Shown in pieces: positions 24,335-35,600 of a stretch of 64,000 nt of DNA. Origin of the DNA: Mytilus trossulus (Eukaryota; Mollusca; Bivalvia; Mytilida; Mytilidae); NCBI RefSeq assembly GCF_036588685.1, contig NC_086380.1, forward strand, positions 67,716,180 to 67,780,179, given 5' to 3'. Both the position numbers and the translations under genes were made by a program. A model generated the notes under the pieces. The model had not been told where the DNA came from and did no database searches. It saw only the letters and a program-made list of their open reading frames with translations. Each line of letters starts with the position of its first letter. Position 1 is the stretch's first letter.

Positions 24335-24649
24335 GGTCCGTGTAACACTTATCAATTCAAAGTTTTAAAAAGTTTTGAAATTTTAAATTTTTGGAATTTT
24401 GATCAAAGTTTTAAAATATCAAAATTTCAAATTGTGTTAAAGTTTTGAAATTTTGAAATTTTAACCAAATTATTAAAATATCAAAATTCTAAATATCGTT
24501 TATAAATTTGATATTTTAGAAACTTGATCAAACTTTTAAAATACTAAACCTAATGTGCAATTTTGATTATTTCACTTTTTGAAAGTTTAATTTTTTAAAT
24601 GTTTGCTTAAAATATCAAAAATATAAAGGGGCGACAAGAGGGGTACCTG

Positions 24650-27600
24650 TAATCACTGATTTTAACACGGCTCTGATAAGAACTATTCTTAGTTATAAAT
24701 AAATAGCATGAAATATATCAAATCATTCTTAATAACAAAATAAATAATGAAAAGAAGAAGTCGGTTTTTTTTTATGAAACATATTAGACATCACATGGGA
24801 TAACAGTATCCTGAAATTTTAAGGTTGTGCATCTATCAAAAAAAAATATAATTAAAACTATTTAAACCGGAATCAACTACGTTGATTTAAATCTCTTATA
24901 TAAGGTTAGCGTTTGAGATAAATAATTCAAAGCTATTTTGTGTTCCCAGTGCCCAACATTTAGAAGTATCAGTGAAAAATTACCAACTCGCAGTAAACCA
25001 TATAGTATTATTCGCCTTTTTGACGTTCCTGATGAAGGTAGATCCAGAAAAAGCGCCTCGGTGGGCTGGCATACAACTTAAAACGTTTTCCTTTCTTGTT
25101 TATCGATTGCATGATGATAATATATTGCCTTTTATGATGTATTTCAGTTCCCGGCAAGAAATGATACGAAAGGAATACTTAAATATAGCGTCGCAATAAA
25201 AGTTGTTCTAGGCGTATTGCAGCTGGCCCCTAGACAAAAAAGTGTACTGGTTCAGCGATTATAGACGTAATACTAAACTCCGAAACATAACAATGAACTC
25301 AAATCAAAATCATACAAGACTTAGAAGGACAGAGGCTCCTGGATTGTGACAGGCGCACAAATGCGGCGGGGTTTAACATGTTTCGTGAGATCACAACCCT
25401 CCCCTATACCTCTAGCCAATAAAGAATGAAAAACACACCTACAGTAAAACGCACTTCAATAGGAAATACAAGTCCTATGTCAGAATAGGAAACAAACTAA
25501 GAAACTAATTAACATGCATGACAATGATAATAAAATAACAAAGAACTACTATACATAAGGCTAGCAGTTACTGTCATACGCCAGCTCCAGACCTCAATTA
25601 AACTAATTGAAAGGTTTTATATGTCCTCATTATGCACACTCTCTCCCTGTTGCATTTATTGCTATTTTGTTCCAGAACATTCATGAAATATTTGTCACTG
25701 GCAACAACAAAAAAACGATAATTTAAAATAGGTTGTTTACATACAAATTACGAAGAAACGTAAGATTCAACTTCCGAGGACAAAGTTGCCCTTTGGATGG
25801 AGAGTTGTCTCATTGGCACTCACACCACATCTTCCTATATCTACTTATAGATGGATTTAAATATGTTTTAACTTCACTTTGGTCAAACACCTCTTTAATT
25901 GTTTCGTTCTTATTTGCTTGAATTTCAAATTTCAGTTTCAGCGTTCCGTATGTGATTTCTTTACTTTAAATTCTGCGTTTAACATTGTACTGGTTTTTCG
26001 AGAGTGACATTGGTGTACGGCCAAAAATGGAAAAAATCCATCATGCAGCTGACAATGTGACTTCTCTTTGCACGCCCCATTCTGACTGGGTGTACATGTG
26101 AACTTTTAGTTTGCTAAAAGTCGGTTGTCGTACGATAACTTCAAATATAAATACCCAAATAAAAAAATGCAAATACGTGACAGTAATATCCTTTAATACA
26201 AAAAAATCTATTCCTTTTGTTTACTATAATAAAACAGTGGTTGATTTAGAACCTATAATGGAGCTACGTGTATGATAACCAGTCCAAACGTTGTCTTTAA
26301 GGTAGCAACCATGTAACTTTAAAAGTGGGGTGAGGTTGTTTTGTCGAAGCGCTAACAATTTTATTAAGTTTTTCATCGCCATTAATCAACTTGTCTGGTT
26401 CAAAATTCAACACTAAAAGGCATGGATAATTTTTCTTTTGTCCTCGTCTGGCACAGAATATTATATCATCAAATTAGGGATCACAATATTTTAATGTACC
26501 ATTATCGAAGCCCCTAGTGGTAGTATCAAGTAAAAAACAGGGACTATCTAAATATTGGTTCCCCAGACGATTACCATTTATCGCTGATAAAAACTTTTGA
26601 ACACAATTTTCAACTTTCCAAATGCCGACACCTACAACTGGATAGATGGGTGCTTAATGTAGTACAGCGGCAACTATTACATAAACATGAATGCAAGTTG
26701 GGTGCTTTATGTAGTACAGCGGTAATTATTACATAAATAGGAATGCTCGTGAAAATAATGTTTATGGTATACGTTTATATATGATATGAAAGGTTTTAAT
26801 TTTTACAAAACCAGAGCTATACGTTGGATTTAAAAGTTTACTTTATTTGGCCTTTTCAATTTCATTTGACTTTATTTGCCTTTTTAACTTAATTTGGTTC
26901 GAGTGTCAATGATAAGTCTTTTGTAAACGAAACGCGCGTCTGGCGCAAAAACCGGCAAAATTTATATTCCGGTATCCATCTATGATGAGTTTTTGTAGAT
27001 ACCTTGTAACAGTATCTTGGTTCCAATTTGCTGATATTGGATCATATTACCGTCTTAATTTCAGCGTAAAAAAGATTATATTAAAAACCTTCCATACTGT
27101 GGACTAGCACAACCTTAAACCATGCATTCAGAATCATGAAGCGCTTTTCTTGATCGACCTCCTTATGGAACGCTTAAAGCTGAATATTTAGGGCAAACAA
27201 CTTACAAAGAACAGATAAAAACGTTTAAGAAGATCTTTCATTCTGTACATGAAATGATATATTCTTTAGCCAACATGATTGCAGAAAGTAAGAACTCGTA
27301 AAGCAAAACAGAAAAAAAATGAAATCAAAAGAGATAATACATCGTGTATTGGCCTTTTTATGGCTTAGAGTTTAGTAGAAAATGTATATATATACATGCT
27401 CAACATAACCATACTATTTGACCTACTGCGAGTTGTTCAGTTTTTACTGTTACTCCTGTTTCTCCTAAAATATGGGGCTAGAAAAACCAGCAGGTAAAAT
27501 GGTCAATATCAGAGCCGTACGTCTGGTTTTCAAATGAATTATCTTCTTTTAAGAAATATTAATTTTGTCATCAAATTTTTCACCGCTTTCAGCTGTCCGT

Positions 27601-27689
27601 TTTATTTCATACATAAACTTTTAAGTATCAGTATGTTTTTAATTCATATTGTTTCGTTTCGTCCCGCTTTTATTTCGTTTCGCTTTTTC
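24650..27689. other. Interior of the 3.7-kb element: nested repeats, no gene
   Basis: A family-3 fragment lies at 25215-25440 (GCAGCTGGCCCCTAGAC; GGCGGGGTTTAACATGTTTC). A family-1 fragment lies at 25790-25850, and a family-2 copy at 26820-26985 with the hammerhead-like core mutated (ATGATAA). A local 55-bp duplication (GGGTGCTTTATGTAGTACAG type) lies at 26645-26755. The 75-residue frame at 24972-25199 has no recognisable domain. Confidence 0.6.
26820..26985 (+). repeat. Dispersed repeat, family 2 (degenerate core)
   Basis: It keeps GTTCGAGTGTC, AAGTCTTTTGTA and GAAACGCGCGTCTGGCG, but the CUGAUGA box is ATGATAA and stem II is AAC instead of GAC. It would not form a hammerhead. Confidence 0.8.
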
Positions 27690-28014
27690 GGGTATCCCTC
27701 TTATTGCCCCTTTTCTATTTTGATATTTTAAGCAAACATTTAAAAAATCAAACTTTCAAAAAGTGAAATAATCAAAATTGCGCGTTAGGTTTAGTATTTT
27801 AAAAGTTTGGTCAAATTTCTAAACTATCAAATCTATAAACGATATTTAGAATTTTGATATTTTAATAATTTGGTTAAAATTTCAAAATTTCAAAACTTTA
27901 ACACAATTTGAAATTTTGATATTTTAAAACTTTGATCAAAATTCCAAAAATCTAAAATTTCAAAACTTTTTAAAACTTTGAATTGATAAGTGTTACACGG
28001 ACCTACCTAGTTTG

Positions 28015-28820
28015 CCTCAACCGAATGTTAAAATCACAAAACAGTCTTAATTACTTGAATCCTGTACATGTATCTCAATGTGGAAGTTGACACGTGCATA
28101 TTTACGAGCAGGATCATTTGTAGCCCATAGACACATTTTCCATTTTGTTTTGTATGAACTGCATTTTTTTATTTGATCTTTCAGATAGCTTTGGTTGAAC
28201 GGAATAATGGAAACATGTATTTGGGAATTTAACATTTACAAAGATGATTGTTCGAAAAGTTCAGAAGAGTTTGAAGATGAATAATTCCAACTACAGATCT
28301 GTATGTCACTAAAAGATCAGATTACTTAACGATTAGTATCAGCTGAATTATAACGAAGCTTCAAGTTGTCTCTCGTGTGAAAAGAATACAACCCCAAATA
28401 ATTCTAACAGATGACCAGTGACAAAACATTGAACAAAAATGTTCAGGATTATATTATAAGCAAACAAAAACGACTTAGATGTATTTTTGAACTGTTTGTA
28501 TGCCATCACATGATAACAAAAGAAGGTTTCCTGGTTAATGGACAATTACAAGGTTAAGTTTGGATTTCCATCGTACACTGTTTTTACAGTATGTATAAAG
28601 AAATGCTGTGGTGATTGGCTGTCAATTTAGTTTTTGAAGTTACTATGATTAAGGAATATTGATGTTAGCCGTGATTATGTATGTCATTTTCTATTTTAAG
28701 ACTTTTATATTGTTTTTAAATGGGTAGTGATGGTTGCAAATTCAATAGGTCATTTAAATTGAGATTATGACCATTATGATATCTTGAAGGATTTTTTTTT
28801 AAAAAGAGGGGGAAAAGATT
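28015..28820. other. Element interior, no gene seen
   Basis: Short minus-strand frames at 28047-28235 and 28348-28545 lack domains and splice support. Otherwise AT-rich single-copy-looking sequence. Confidence 0.4.
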
Positions 28821-29071
28821 ATTTTTGAGGGGGGGGGGGGGGGGGTAATTTTCACTCATTACAGATTTCAGAAATTGAAAATGAAATTTCAAAAATCATT
28901 TTGCCAAAAAAAAGAGGGGCAAGGGTATATTTTTTCTGGAGTGAGGGTTCAAATAGCAACAGCATAGTGTTCTGCACAAATGCATAAAAAAGAGGTAAAT
29001 TTATTTATTTTAATTTTTTTTTGGGGGGGGGGGGGGCAATTTGCAACAGCATAGTGTTTTGCACAAAAGCC
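28821..29071. repeat. Two poly-G tracts in a local duplication
   Basis: Runs of 14 or more G (about 28829-28845 and 29023-29036) each lie in a related unit; GCAACAGCATAGTGTTCTGC recurs as GCAACAGCATAGTGTTTTGC about 86 bp later. Run lengths are prone to assembly error. Confidence 0.75.
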
Positions 29072-29371
29072 AAAAATTAAATATTATTCAAATGATATAA
29101 AAGATTCTAAGTTCTTTGGCTACCGTTAATCTGTGTCAGAAACCTATATTGCATCAAATAATTAATTACAATCCAAATTCAGACCTGTATCATGCACGAA
29201 AATTGTGTCCATTTTTGTCCCAACTGCTTAGACGGCGTGCAAAAAGCTGAGTCCACAAACGCAGTATAATGGAAATAATTAGCTACGATGTCGTGGATCC
29301 TTTTCATAAAACAGCGTCAAAACGCCATTTCTTTAGATTGTAACATAATAGCTGGACAATTAAAAAATTCA

Positions 29372-30283
29372 GGGGCCGTGTCAACGAAGCTGTCCTAGGA
29401 CTAAGACATGTCTTTGGATGGTCTTAGGACACGTCTTAGTCCTAAGTCGGGTTAAAGAAAGTCTCCTAAAATAAGATATGTCCTAAATTTGGTCATAAAG
29501 TTAGGATATACATTTAGGTGTCTTAGGATAGTCCTAAAGGTTAAATCGTCCTAAAACGTAATAAAAACAACAAATATGGCATAAACTTAATACTTAAAAT
29601 ACTAATACAATATTAAACTATCTTTAGATAAAATTAATAAAAAAAAAAATATTGTTTAATGTTTGTTAAATATTTAATTGTATTATACATGTATCAAATT
29701 ATTTCGTGCTGCCTTTTTTTAAGCCTCAACAATACTATCATCATAAGCAACATAATTTAAATAATTCAAGTATGGGAAAAAGTTTACTGCTTTTTTTTTC
29801 TTCCCCTAATCCTGATTCGATACATGTAATGAAATCGAGTGGACCTAAGGACAAAACTAGTTTGTGTACTAAAATTGCAGCACGAATATCACAAAGTTTT
29901 GTGACCATGTACTTTTGTTTTCGTATTAAATTCATTTATATCTTTTATCGTATTTAATAACGTATTTATTAGTATTCCGTAAAAAAAATTAACTTTTATT
30001 TTGCGTTAATTGTTTTCTATATAAGAGTCATCCTCCCTCTATTTACATATAGGTTCTAAAATACAATTCAATCTATATCATACAAATCTCTGCATATATT
30101 TTCAATTAAATAAATGTGTTAGGATGGTCCTAGGACCATCGCCGGATCGTAGTAAGGACAGTCATAAGACAGCTTTGTTTTACATCCTAAGACATGTCTC
30201 AGACGCGTCCTAAGACCATCCTAAATAATGTCCTAAGACATATCTTAGGACATATCCTAGGATACTTTCATTGACACGGCCCC
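29372..30283. mobile_element. 0.9-kb inverted-repeat element with GGGGCCGTGTCA ends
   Basis: GGGGCCGTGTCAACGAAG at the left is matched by the reverse complement of CTTTCATTGACACGGCCCC at the right. Both terminal 170-190 bp are dense in TCCTAAGACATGTC / GACATGTCTTAGGA-type motifs, giving many short internal hairpins. The middle (about 29570-30110) is AT-rich with no transposase. No clear target duplication was found. The style resembles MITEs of the Harbinger/ISL2EU kind, but I cannot assign it. Confidence 0.75.
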
Positions 30284-31025
30284 AGGTGTTCAGTCTGGAC
30301 CATCCAATCATTCAAATGTTGCAGATTTTATTAAACCTCTGGTTTTCCACATTTCGAATACCAAGTTATTTTGAAAATCAAAAGATAGCAATTGCATATT
30401 TTTCTTACCGATTCTTCCATTTTGATTATTCGTCCTTTCAAATTACTACTTCTTACAAATCATTCCAAGCATATCTACTATGGTCGTTTTTGATTTTTTT
30501 GCGGTAAATTTCATATAATGTCAGTCTGAATCTATACAATTCTATTTTACGAAAATGTGGGATACAATGTAAAATTTGTATAAGTTTTAGGTCAAAAACT
30601 CTATTTTATGCTAATTTAATGTTACAAGTTATACCGCTTTTTTGACGTTTTCTATATGTCCGTTTCATGCTTTATAGATTAAATATTAATTTGCCTTACT
30701 AGTAATGTGGATTCTTATGACATGCATTCATCATTTAATCATGAAAAACAAATCTTCTTAAAAAAATATTAAAATTACATATACATATAATATGCTTAAA
30801 GCTTTTAAAAAAGCGCATTTTACAGTTGCCATCAACTTTGTGCACACCGTCTTTAAAGGAGTTGACCTCTGCAGTCATATCCAGTTTCGTTTTGCAAAAC
30901 AATTTATTGTATCAGTTTGTCTGTAATAAATAAGACCGTTGGAATTTTCTTTTAAATTATTTTAATTTTGTATCATGTAATACTTTTAAGATTCTTTTTA
31001 TATAGAACAAAATTCATATGGATGT
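30284..31025. other. Element interior, no gene seen
   Basis: AT-rich. The frame 30271-30507 overlaps the end of the previous element and has no domain. Confidence 0.4.
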
Positions 31026-31818
31026 AGAATAAATTTATTCTGTGTCTCAGCCTCACCATACAGATAACTTTACTTCGAAATAGATTTATTTTATATATTA
31101 TTATACAAGACAAAAATCACATTGAACATAGAATAAATTTATTCTGTGTCACAGCCTCAGCATACAGATTACTTTATTTCAAAACAATTTTATTTTATAT
31201 ATTATTATACAAGACAAAAATCACATTGAACATAGAATAAATTTATTCTGTGTCTCAACCTCACCATACAGATTACTTAACTTTTAAAATAAATTTATTT
31301 TATATATTATTATAATCATAAATGACATTAAATGTAGAATAAATTTATTCTGTATCACAGCCTCACTATACAGATTACTGGACTTTTAAAATAAATTTAT
31401 TTTAAATATTGTTATAATCATAAATGACATTAAATGTAGAATAAATTTATTCTATGATTTTCTCGAACTGATAATAGATACCAAGGCTCTTTATAATAAA
31501 TTTATTTTATAAATGATTATATACAGAAAGCATCATGCATTTAGAATAGATTTATTCTAAGTTGCATCATTTACGGAGAGTTGAATGAAAATGGACAGTA
31601 AAGTGTAGAATACAGTGTAAATTTATTTTGAAATGTATCAAATAAATACTAATTTTACAAAATTGTCTTTGTTTTTCATGATTTTTTCTCAAATACAAGG
31701 GTTATAGAATAAATTTATTACGTTCTGATCCTATTTTGGCCTCTAATTGCACTTGTCAGAAATTAGAGTGAAAAAAGAGGAAAATTGGTTTTTTCCTTTT
31801 TTTATTCTGCTCTCTGTT
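31026..31818 (-). repeat. Right inverted arm of the 17.2-kb element
   Basis: This is the mirror of 14609-15402. AGAATAAATTTATTCT-type palindromes start at 31026, 31130, 31234, 31337, 31438, 31543 (ATAGATTTATT variant) and 31706. The outer end reads TTTTTATTCTGCTCTCTGTT. Confidence 0.9.
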
Positions 31819-31822
31819 ATAC

Positions 31823-33360
31823 GAAGAAATGTCAAAATGTTTAGGACTTAATAAAATCCGTATTTCGGTAAGATTGTGCAAGCATACGATTTTTATTGCG
31901 TCTTACACTTTGTGAAGCGAATAATCTGTAACTACTTTATTCAAATATTCTGTAAAAACATTAATTTTGAGCTATGAAAGTCAAGTGGCTAGAGAATTTT
32001 TCCTGAGGAAGTTTTAAAAAAGTGCAAAAAAATATGTTTACAGTGGGTTAGCTTTCATTAGTCTTCACTATCTATAGATTAACAAATTTTGGTTATATTT
32101 TTAATTTGGAATCATCATTGAAGGTGGAGCGCGATTGCGCAGTTAATTAATTATATGGATGTGTCATTTGTATGATGAGTGACATTCCGTGGTATTATGT
32201 GCCAATTCGAAAAAGTTATACGAGAATTGTCTCCCCTTAACAGGTTCATTTTTTTATAATTATGTTTAGGTTTCTGATATAATTTTGAATAATTACAAAA
32301 TGAATCAATGCAATACATTTCAGTTTTTGTTATTGATGTATCAAAACAATGATGTACGAATATAATTTCATAAATTTGAAACGTTTAAAATTTTTACATA
32401 CCAATATAAAGAACTTTTTATAATTTTTGAAATAGACTATGAATGAGTATTTACTTCCCTCCATGATAGATTGATTGGGAAATGAGCCAGAGTTATCTAT
32501 TTGTGATCACAGAGAGGGACTAGCAAGTACATTTAGATTGCAGCTAATTCATTGTTAAAACAATGTGCCACTATAAACGAATGTTATTTTATACAAATAT
32601 AAGGACTTAGTCAGCTAAATCTACAAATTTTAATTGAAATTATGAATTTTTATTGCAATAAATTAATATGCTATATTAGTATAAGGGTTACTCTCCCTTT
32701 TCCCCAAATACTTTATTTTTTTGGTTTCTATCAATATAAATTATTTTCAAGTTTTTCTGTATTATACTGTATTATATGATATTGACGAATCTCGTTAAAT
32801 ATTTCCCAAAAATCAACGGTAATGATATAATTATTTTATGTCCGTCAGTTAATGTATTTACATGTCTTCGTTCAGATCCACGTTTAAGCATAAACATTTA
32901 ATTTTTATTTGAAACACTTTATGACTAAAGAAATGTTGATCTTAACCTTGAACCGAAGTCTGATATGAAGAAAATCAATTAGGAAATAAAAAAGTTATTG
33001 AAATTTTAATAAATTCGAATCGAATATCTTCAGGTCAATTTAGGTCCTTTCAAGTCCATGTTTAGGTCTATTGTGTCACCTGATTTTGTGGATCGGCCAG
33101 TAAATCGACATTTTTCTCCTGCTCATAATTAAACTCGTCTAATGAAGGTCTATCTCTAGCTAAGAAGTTAAATTTTGTCAAATGAATACGAAGGTTGATG
33201 TCTTGGGAAAATGTTACTTTTTTATGATTTATAATTCACTGCGAGATAAAACAATCTTATCGGTTGTGAGAACTTGACATATTTTTGTAATCTAATATGT
33301 GAACTTTCAAGTCATATCAGTGTAACTGTTAAGATTTATTGTGTCTCTTCTGTTTTGTAG
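31823..33360. other. Predicted intron 1, 3' part, of gene A
   Basis: From about 32725 this resembles 58375-59040 upstream of gene C (for example TGATATTGACGAATCTCGTT, CTTCGTTCAGATCCACGTTT and GTGGATCG). It ends in TGTCTCTTCTGTTTTGTAG, a pyrimidine tract and AG acceptor at 33359-33360. The upstream 900 bp has no counterpart in gene C. Confidence 0.55.
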
Positions 33361-33361
33361 C

Positions 33362-35047
33362 ATGTCGAGTAAACTGACTGTATGTGGAGTGTGCGAATAC
33401 CGCAACATCACCAAACCCTCTGTAGTCTGGTGTTCTGAATGCGACGAAGGACTTTGTGAGGAGTGTAAAGAGCATCATGCAGCTTCAAAGGGGTCCAGAG
33501 AACATAGTATTGTCCCAATATCCGAGTACCAGCAGCTTCCTTCCAATATATTGGAAATAACTCAATCTTGTCAAAAGCACAATGAAAAGTACGTTATATT
33601 TTGTAAAAAACACGATTGTCCATGCTGTAGACGATGTGTTGTTGAAACTCATGACGATTGCAAAGAGTTAAATGCTATTGATGACGTCATTCGAAATGTT
33701 AAATCTTCAAGCGCATTCTTGGAAATGGAACACATGCTTGCGGAACTTTCAGAAAATTTACAGAGAATAAAAATAGATCGACAAAACAACATTAAAAGTC
33801 TGCAGGAGAACAAGACAAAAATAGAAAGTGAGATTCAGCAGATACGAGTATTGATTAACAATCATCTGGATAACTTGCAGGCAAGTCTGATAAGAGAGTT
33901 GTATGCCGCTGAAGAAACGGAAAACAAGAAAATAAGCTGTTTAATATCATCCATACAAGAGAAAGAAAGGGAGATTTCAGAATACCAGACCAATTTAGTT
34001 AAAATAAAACAACATGCCTCAGACCTCCAGACGTTCTTGGCTATGAAACACATCCAACAAGATGTAATAAAAAACGAACAATTCCTAGAATCCATGTTGA
34101 AAGAAAAAAATACGAACAATGTTATCATTTCCTTTGAAACAGAAAACACGTTTGAAACTCTACCTACCGCACTGAACAAGATGGGCACCATTATATTAGA
34201 TACCAGGTCAAGTGATGTAACATTAACAAGCAGAAAGAACAAAGAAGCACAGATAATGGTACCAAACACACATGTTGCTACCATTGATGATATAAAACTT
34301 ACTTTAAAACAGACCATGAAAACAATTGGAAGAGATATCACTGATTTATCATTACTACCTGATGGCAGAATGATACTTACCAACTACTATGGCCAAATAA
34401 ATGTGATGAAAACCGACGGTTCGTTAGGTTTTAGATTAAAGACAGGATTTTGTACTTCTCAAATACACTATATAGAGGACAGTCAAAAACTTGTCGTAAC
34501 ATCTGGCAGTGACAAGTCAATCACGATAATCGATATGAAAACTAGAAAAACTGAAAAGTCGATTAAAGTCGGGTCATGGATTTTTGGAATAGTTCACAGG
34601 GATGTTAAACTATTCTTTAATGGATGTTCAAGTGGTTTATGTGTTCTAAATTTAGATGATGACTCTGTGACACATCTAGTTAATACTACTTTGTCTAAAT
34701 ACAGTAGCATTGAAATTTGGTCAGATCAACTTTATTATATAAACGATGATGATTCAGTGACATGCTGTGATCTTCAAGGGAAACTAAAATGGAAGTCAGA
34801 AATTGCAGCATTTCTTCGAGGTGCACGGGGTATAACGGTAGACAATAACGGACGTGTTTATGTATCAGGATATCTTTCTTACAATGTCGTTGTCATTTCA
34901 CCAGATGGAAACAAACACAGAATATTGCTGTCAGAGAAAGATGGTCTTAAACAGCCACAAGCTTTGTTCTTTGATCGCAAAAATAACAAACTACTAATTG
35001 CGAACCAAACAAATAAGGCATTTCTTTATGATGTTTCAAATTATTGA
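33362..35047 (+). CDS. B-box / coiled-coil / beta-propeller protein A (TRIM-like, no RING)
   Basis: This is a single intact coding exon of 561 residues. Start: the ATG one base after the AG acceptor; the frame opens further upstream only through intron sequence without an ATG. Residues 8-48 form a B-box-1-like Cys/His cluster (C8, C11, C24, C27, C32, C35, H48). Residues 70-100 form a B-box 2 (C70-x2-H73-x7-C81, C89-x2-C92, H97). Residues about 115-235 are a coiled coil rich in K, E and Q. Residues about 290-561 contain NHL/YWTD-like blades (LPDGRMI, SITIIDMKTRKTEKSI, GITVDNNGRVYVSGY, VVISPDG, LFFDRKNNKLLI). There is no RING, signal peptide or membrane segment. Molluscs carry many such TRIM-like proteins, and roles in ubiquitin signalling or innate immunity are inferred from the wider family only. 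Without a RING it should not be an E3 by itself. Its closest visible relative is C at 59042. Confidence 0.9.
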   Translation: MSSKLTVCGVCEYRNITKPSVVWCSECDEGLCEECKEHHAASKGSREHSIVPISEYQQLPSNILEITQSCQKHNEKYVIFCKKHDCPCCRRCVVETHDDCKELNAIDDVIRNVKSSSAFLEMEHMLAELSENLQRIKIDRQNNIKSLQENKTKIESEIQQIRVLINNHLDNLQASLIRELYAAEETENKKISCLISSIQEKEREISEYQTNLVKIKQHASDLQTFLAMKHIQQDVIKNEQFLESMLKEKNTNNVIISFETENTFETLPTALNKMGTIILDTRSSDVTLTSRKNKEAQIMVPNTHVATIDDIKLTLKQTMKTIGRDITDLSLLPDGRMILTNYYGQINVMKTDGSLGFRLKTGFCTSQIHYIEDSQKLVVTSGSDKSITIIDMKTRKTEKSIKVGSWIFGIVHRDVKLFFNGCSSGLCVLNLDDDSVTHLVNTTLSKYSSIEIWSDQLYYINDDDSVTCCDLQGKLKWKSEIAAFLRGARGITVDNNGRVYVSGYLSYNVVVISPDGNKHRILLSEKDGLKQPQALFFDRKNNKLLIANQTNKAFLYDVSNY

Positions 35048-35229
35048 TTTGATACAATATACTCTTCTAAAAGAAACTTGTGCATAGGTTTTGATGTCTG
35101 TTACATTTGATGTTTATACGCCCAGACTTTCGTGCAAATACACATGAATTAGTCGTGATACATGAAATTCCTCTACAGAAATCTAACCTACAAAAATCAA
35201 CAATTATAAACAAAATGTGTTAAGTGTAT
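35048..35229 (+). other. 3' flank of gene A shared with paralogues
   Basis: AATATACTCTTCTAAAA, ACGCCCAGACTTTCGTG and AATACACATGAATTAGTCGT match the 3' flank of B (47963-48110) and in part that of the relic at 49028. This is probably 3' UTR. No confident polyadenylation signal was chosen. Confidence 0.5.
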
Positions 35230-35600
35230 TATTATTCCCCTTTAAAAGTGTCCTGTACCAAGTCAGGAAGATGGTCATTGTTATATTATTGTTCGTTTCT
35301 CTGTGTGTTGCATTTTAACGTTGAGTCGTTTGTGCTTTCTCTTATTTTTGAGATATTGAGATAAGACGTGGCACGGTACTTGTCTATCCCAAATTCATGT
35401 ATTTGGTTTTCATGTTATATTTGTTATTCTCGTGGTGTTTTGTCTGATGATTGGTCAGTTTCGGTGTTGTGTCGTTGTTCTCCTCTTATATTTAATGCGT
35501 TTCGCTCGGTTTTGGTTTGTTACCCCGATTTTGTTTTTTTGTCCATGGATTTATGAGTTTTGAACAGCGGTATACTACTGTTGCCTTTATTTAAGTGTAT
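35230..35600 (+). repeat. Dispersed repeat, family 5
   Basis: It contains GTCCTGTACCAAGTCAGGAA, GTGTCGTTGTTCTCCTCTTA and GAACAGCGGTATACTACTGT. I recognise this as a common bivalve interspersed sequence. The palindrome-like CCTGACTTGGTACAGG core reappears at about 41272-41287 in an unrelated-looking flank. The 62-residue frame here is a repeat by-product. Confidence 0.65.

Larger units (their letters stand above)
24335..28008. mobile_element. 3.7-kb element with about 315-bp inverted repeats
   Basis: The left arm (24335-24649) and right arm (27690-28008) are inverted copies starting GGTCCGTGTAACACTTATC and ending near AAGGGGC. The arms are largely AAAGTTTTGAAATTTT-type sequence with short internal inverted motifs. 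TAGTTTG abuts the left end (24329-24335) and recurs at the right (28008-28014), a likely 6-7 bp target duplication; the right end carries four extra bases (TACC). The interior holds other repeats and no transposase. Class unknown, non-autonomous. Confidence 0.7.
14609..31818. mobile_element. 17.2-kb inverted-repeat-bounded element in the predicted first intron of gene A
   Basis: The ends AACAGAGAGCAGAATAAAAA (left) and its reverse complement (right) lie within inverted arms 14609-15402 and 31026-31818, which match collinearly over about 793 bp. ATAC directly flanks both (14605-14608 and 31819-31822), consistent with a 4-bp target duplication. The interior shows no transposase, integrase, DNA polymerase or capsid frame belonging to it. 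It is filled with other repeats and nested elements. Gene C's equivalent intron lacks the whole segment. It could be one large non-autonomous element, or two copies of an inverted-arm element that trapped host DNA; the single ATAC pair favours the former. Confidence 0.6.

Noticed and set aside
14609-31818. Polinton/Maverick element
   Set aside because: Size and long arms fit, but no integrase, DNA polymerase, ATPase or capsid frame is visible and the direct repeat is 4 bp, not 6.
33341-33361. Upstream in-frame extension of gene A (and 59021-59041 for gene C)
   Set aside because: It begins at GTG or TTG within a pyrimidine tract and crosses the AG acceptor; the first ATG follows the acceptor.
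33862-34383. 173-residue minus-strand frame
   Set aside because: Antisense shadow of gene A; the same kind of shadow occurs over B (46773-47261) and C (59734-60021).
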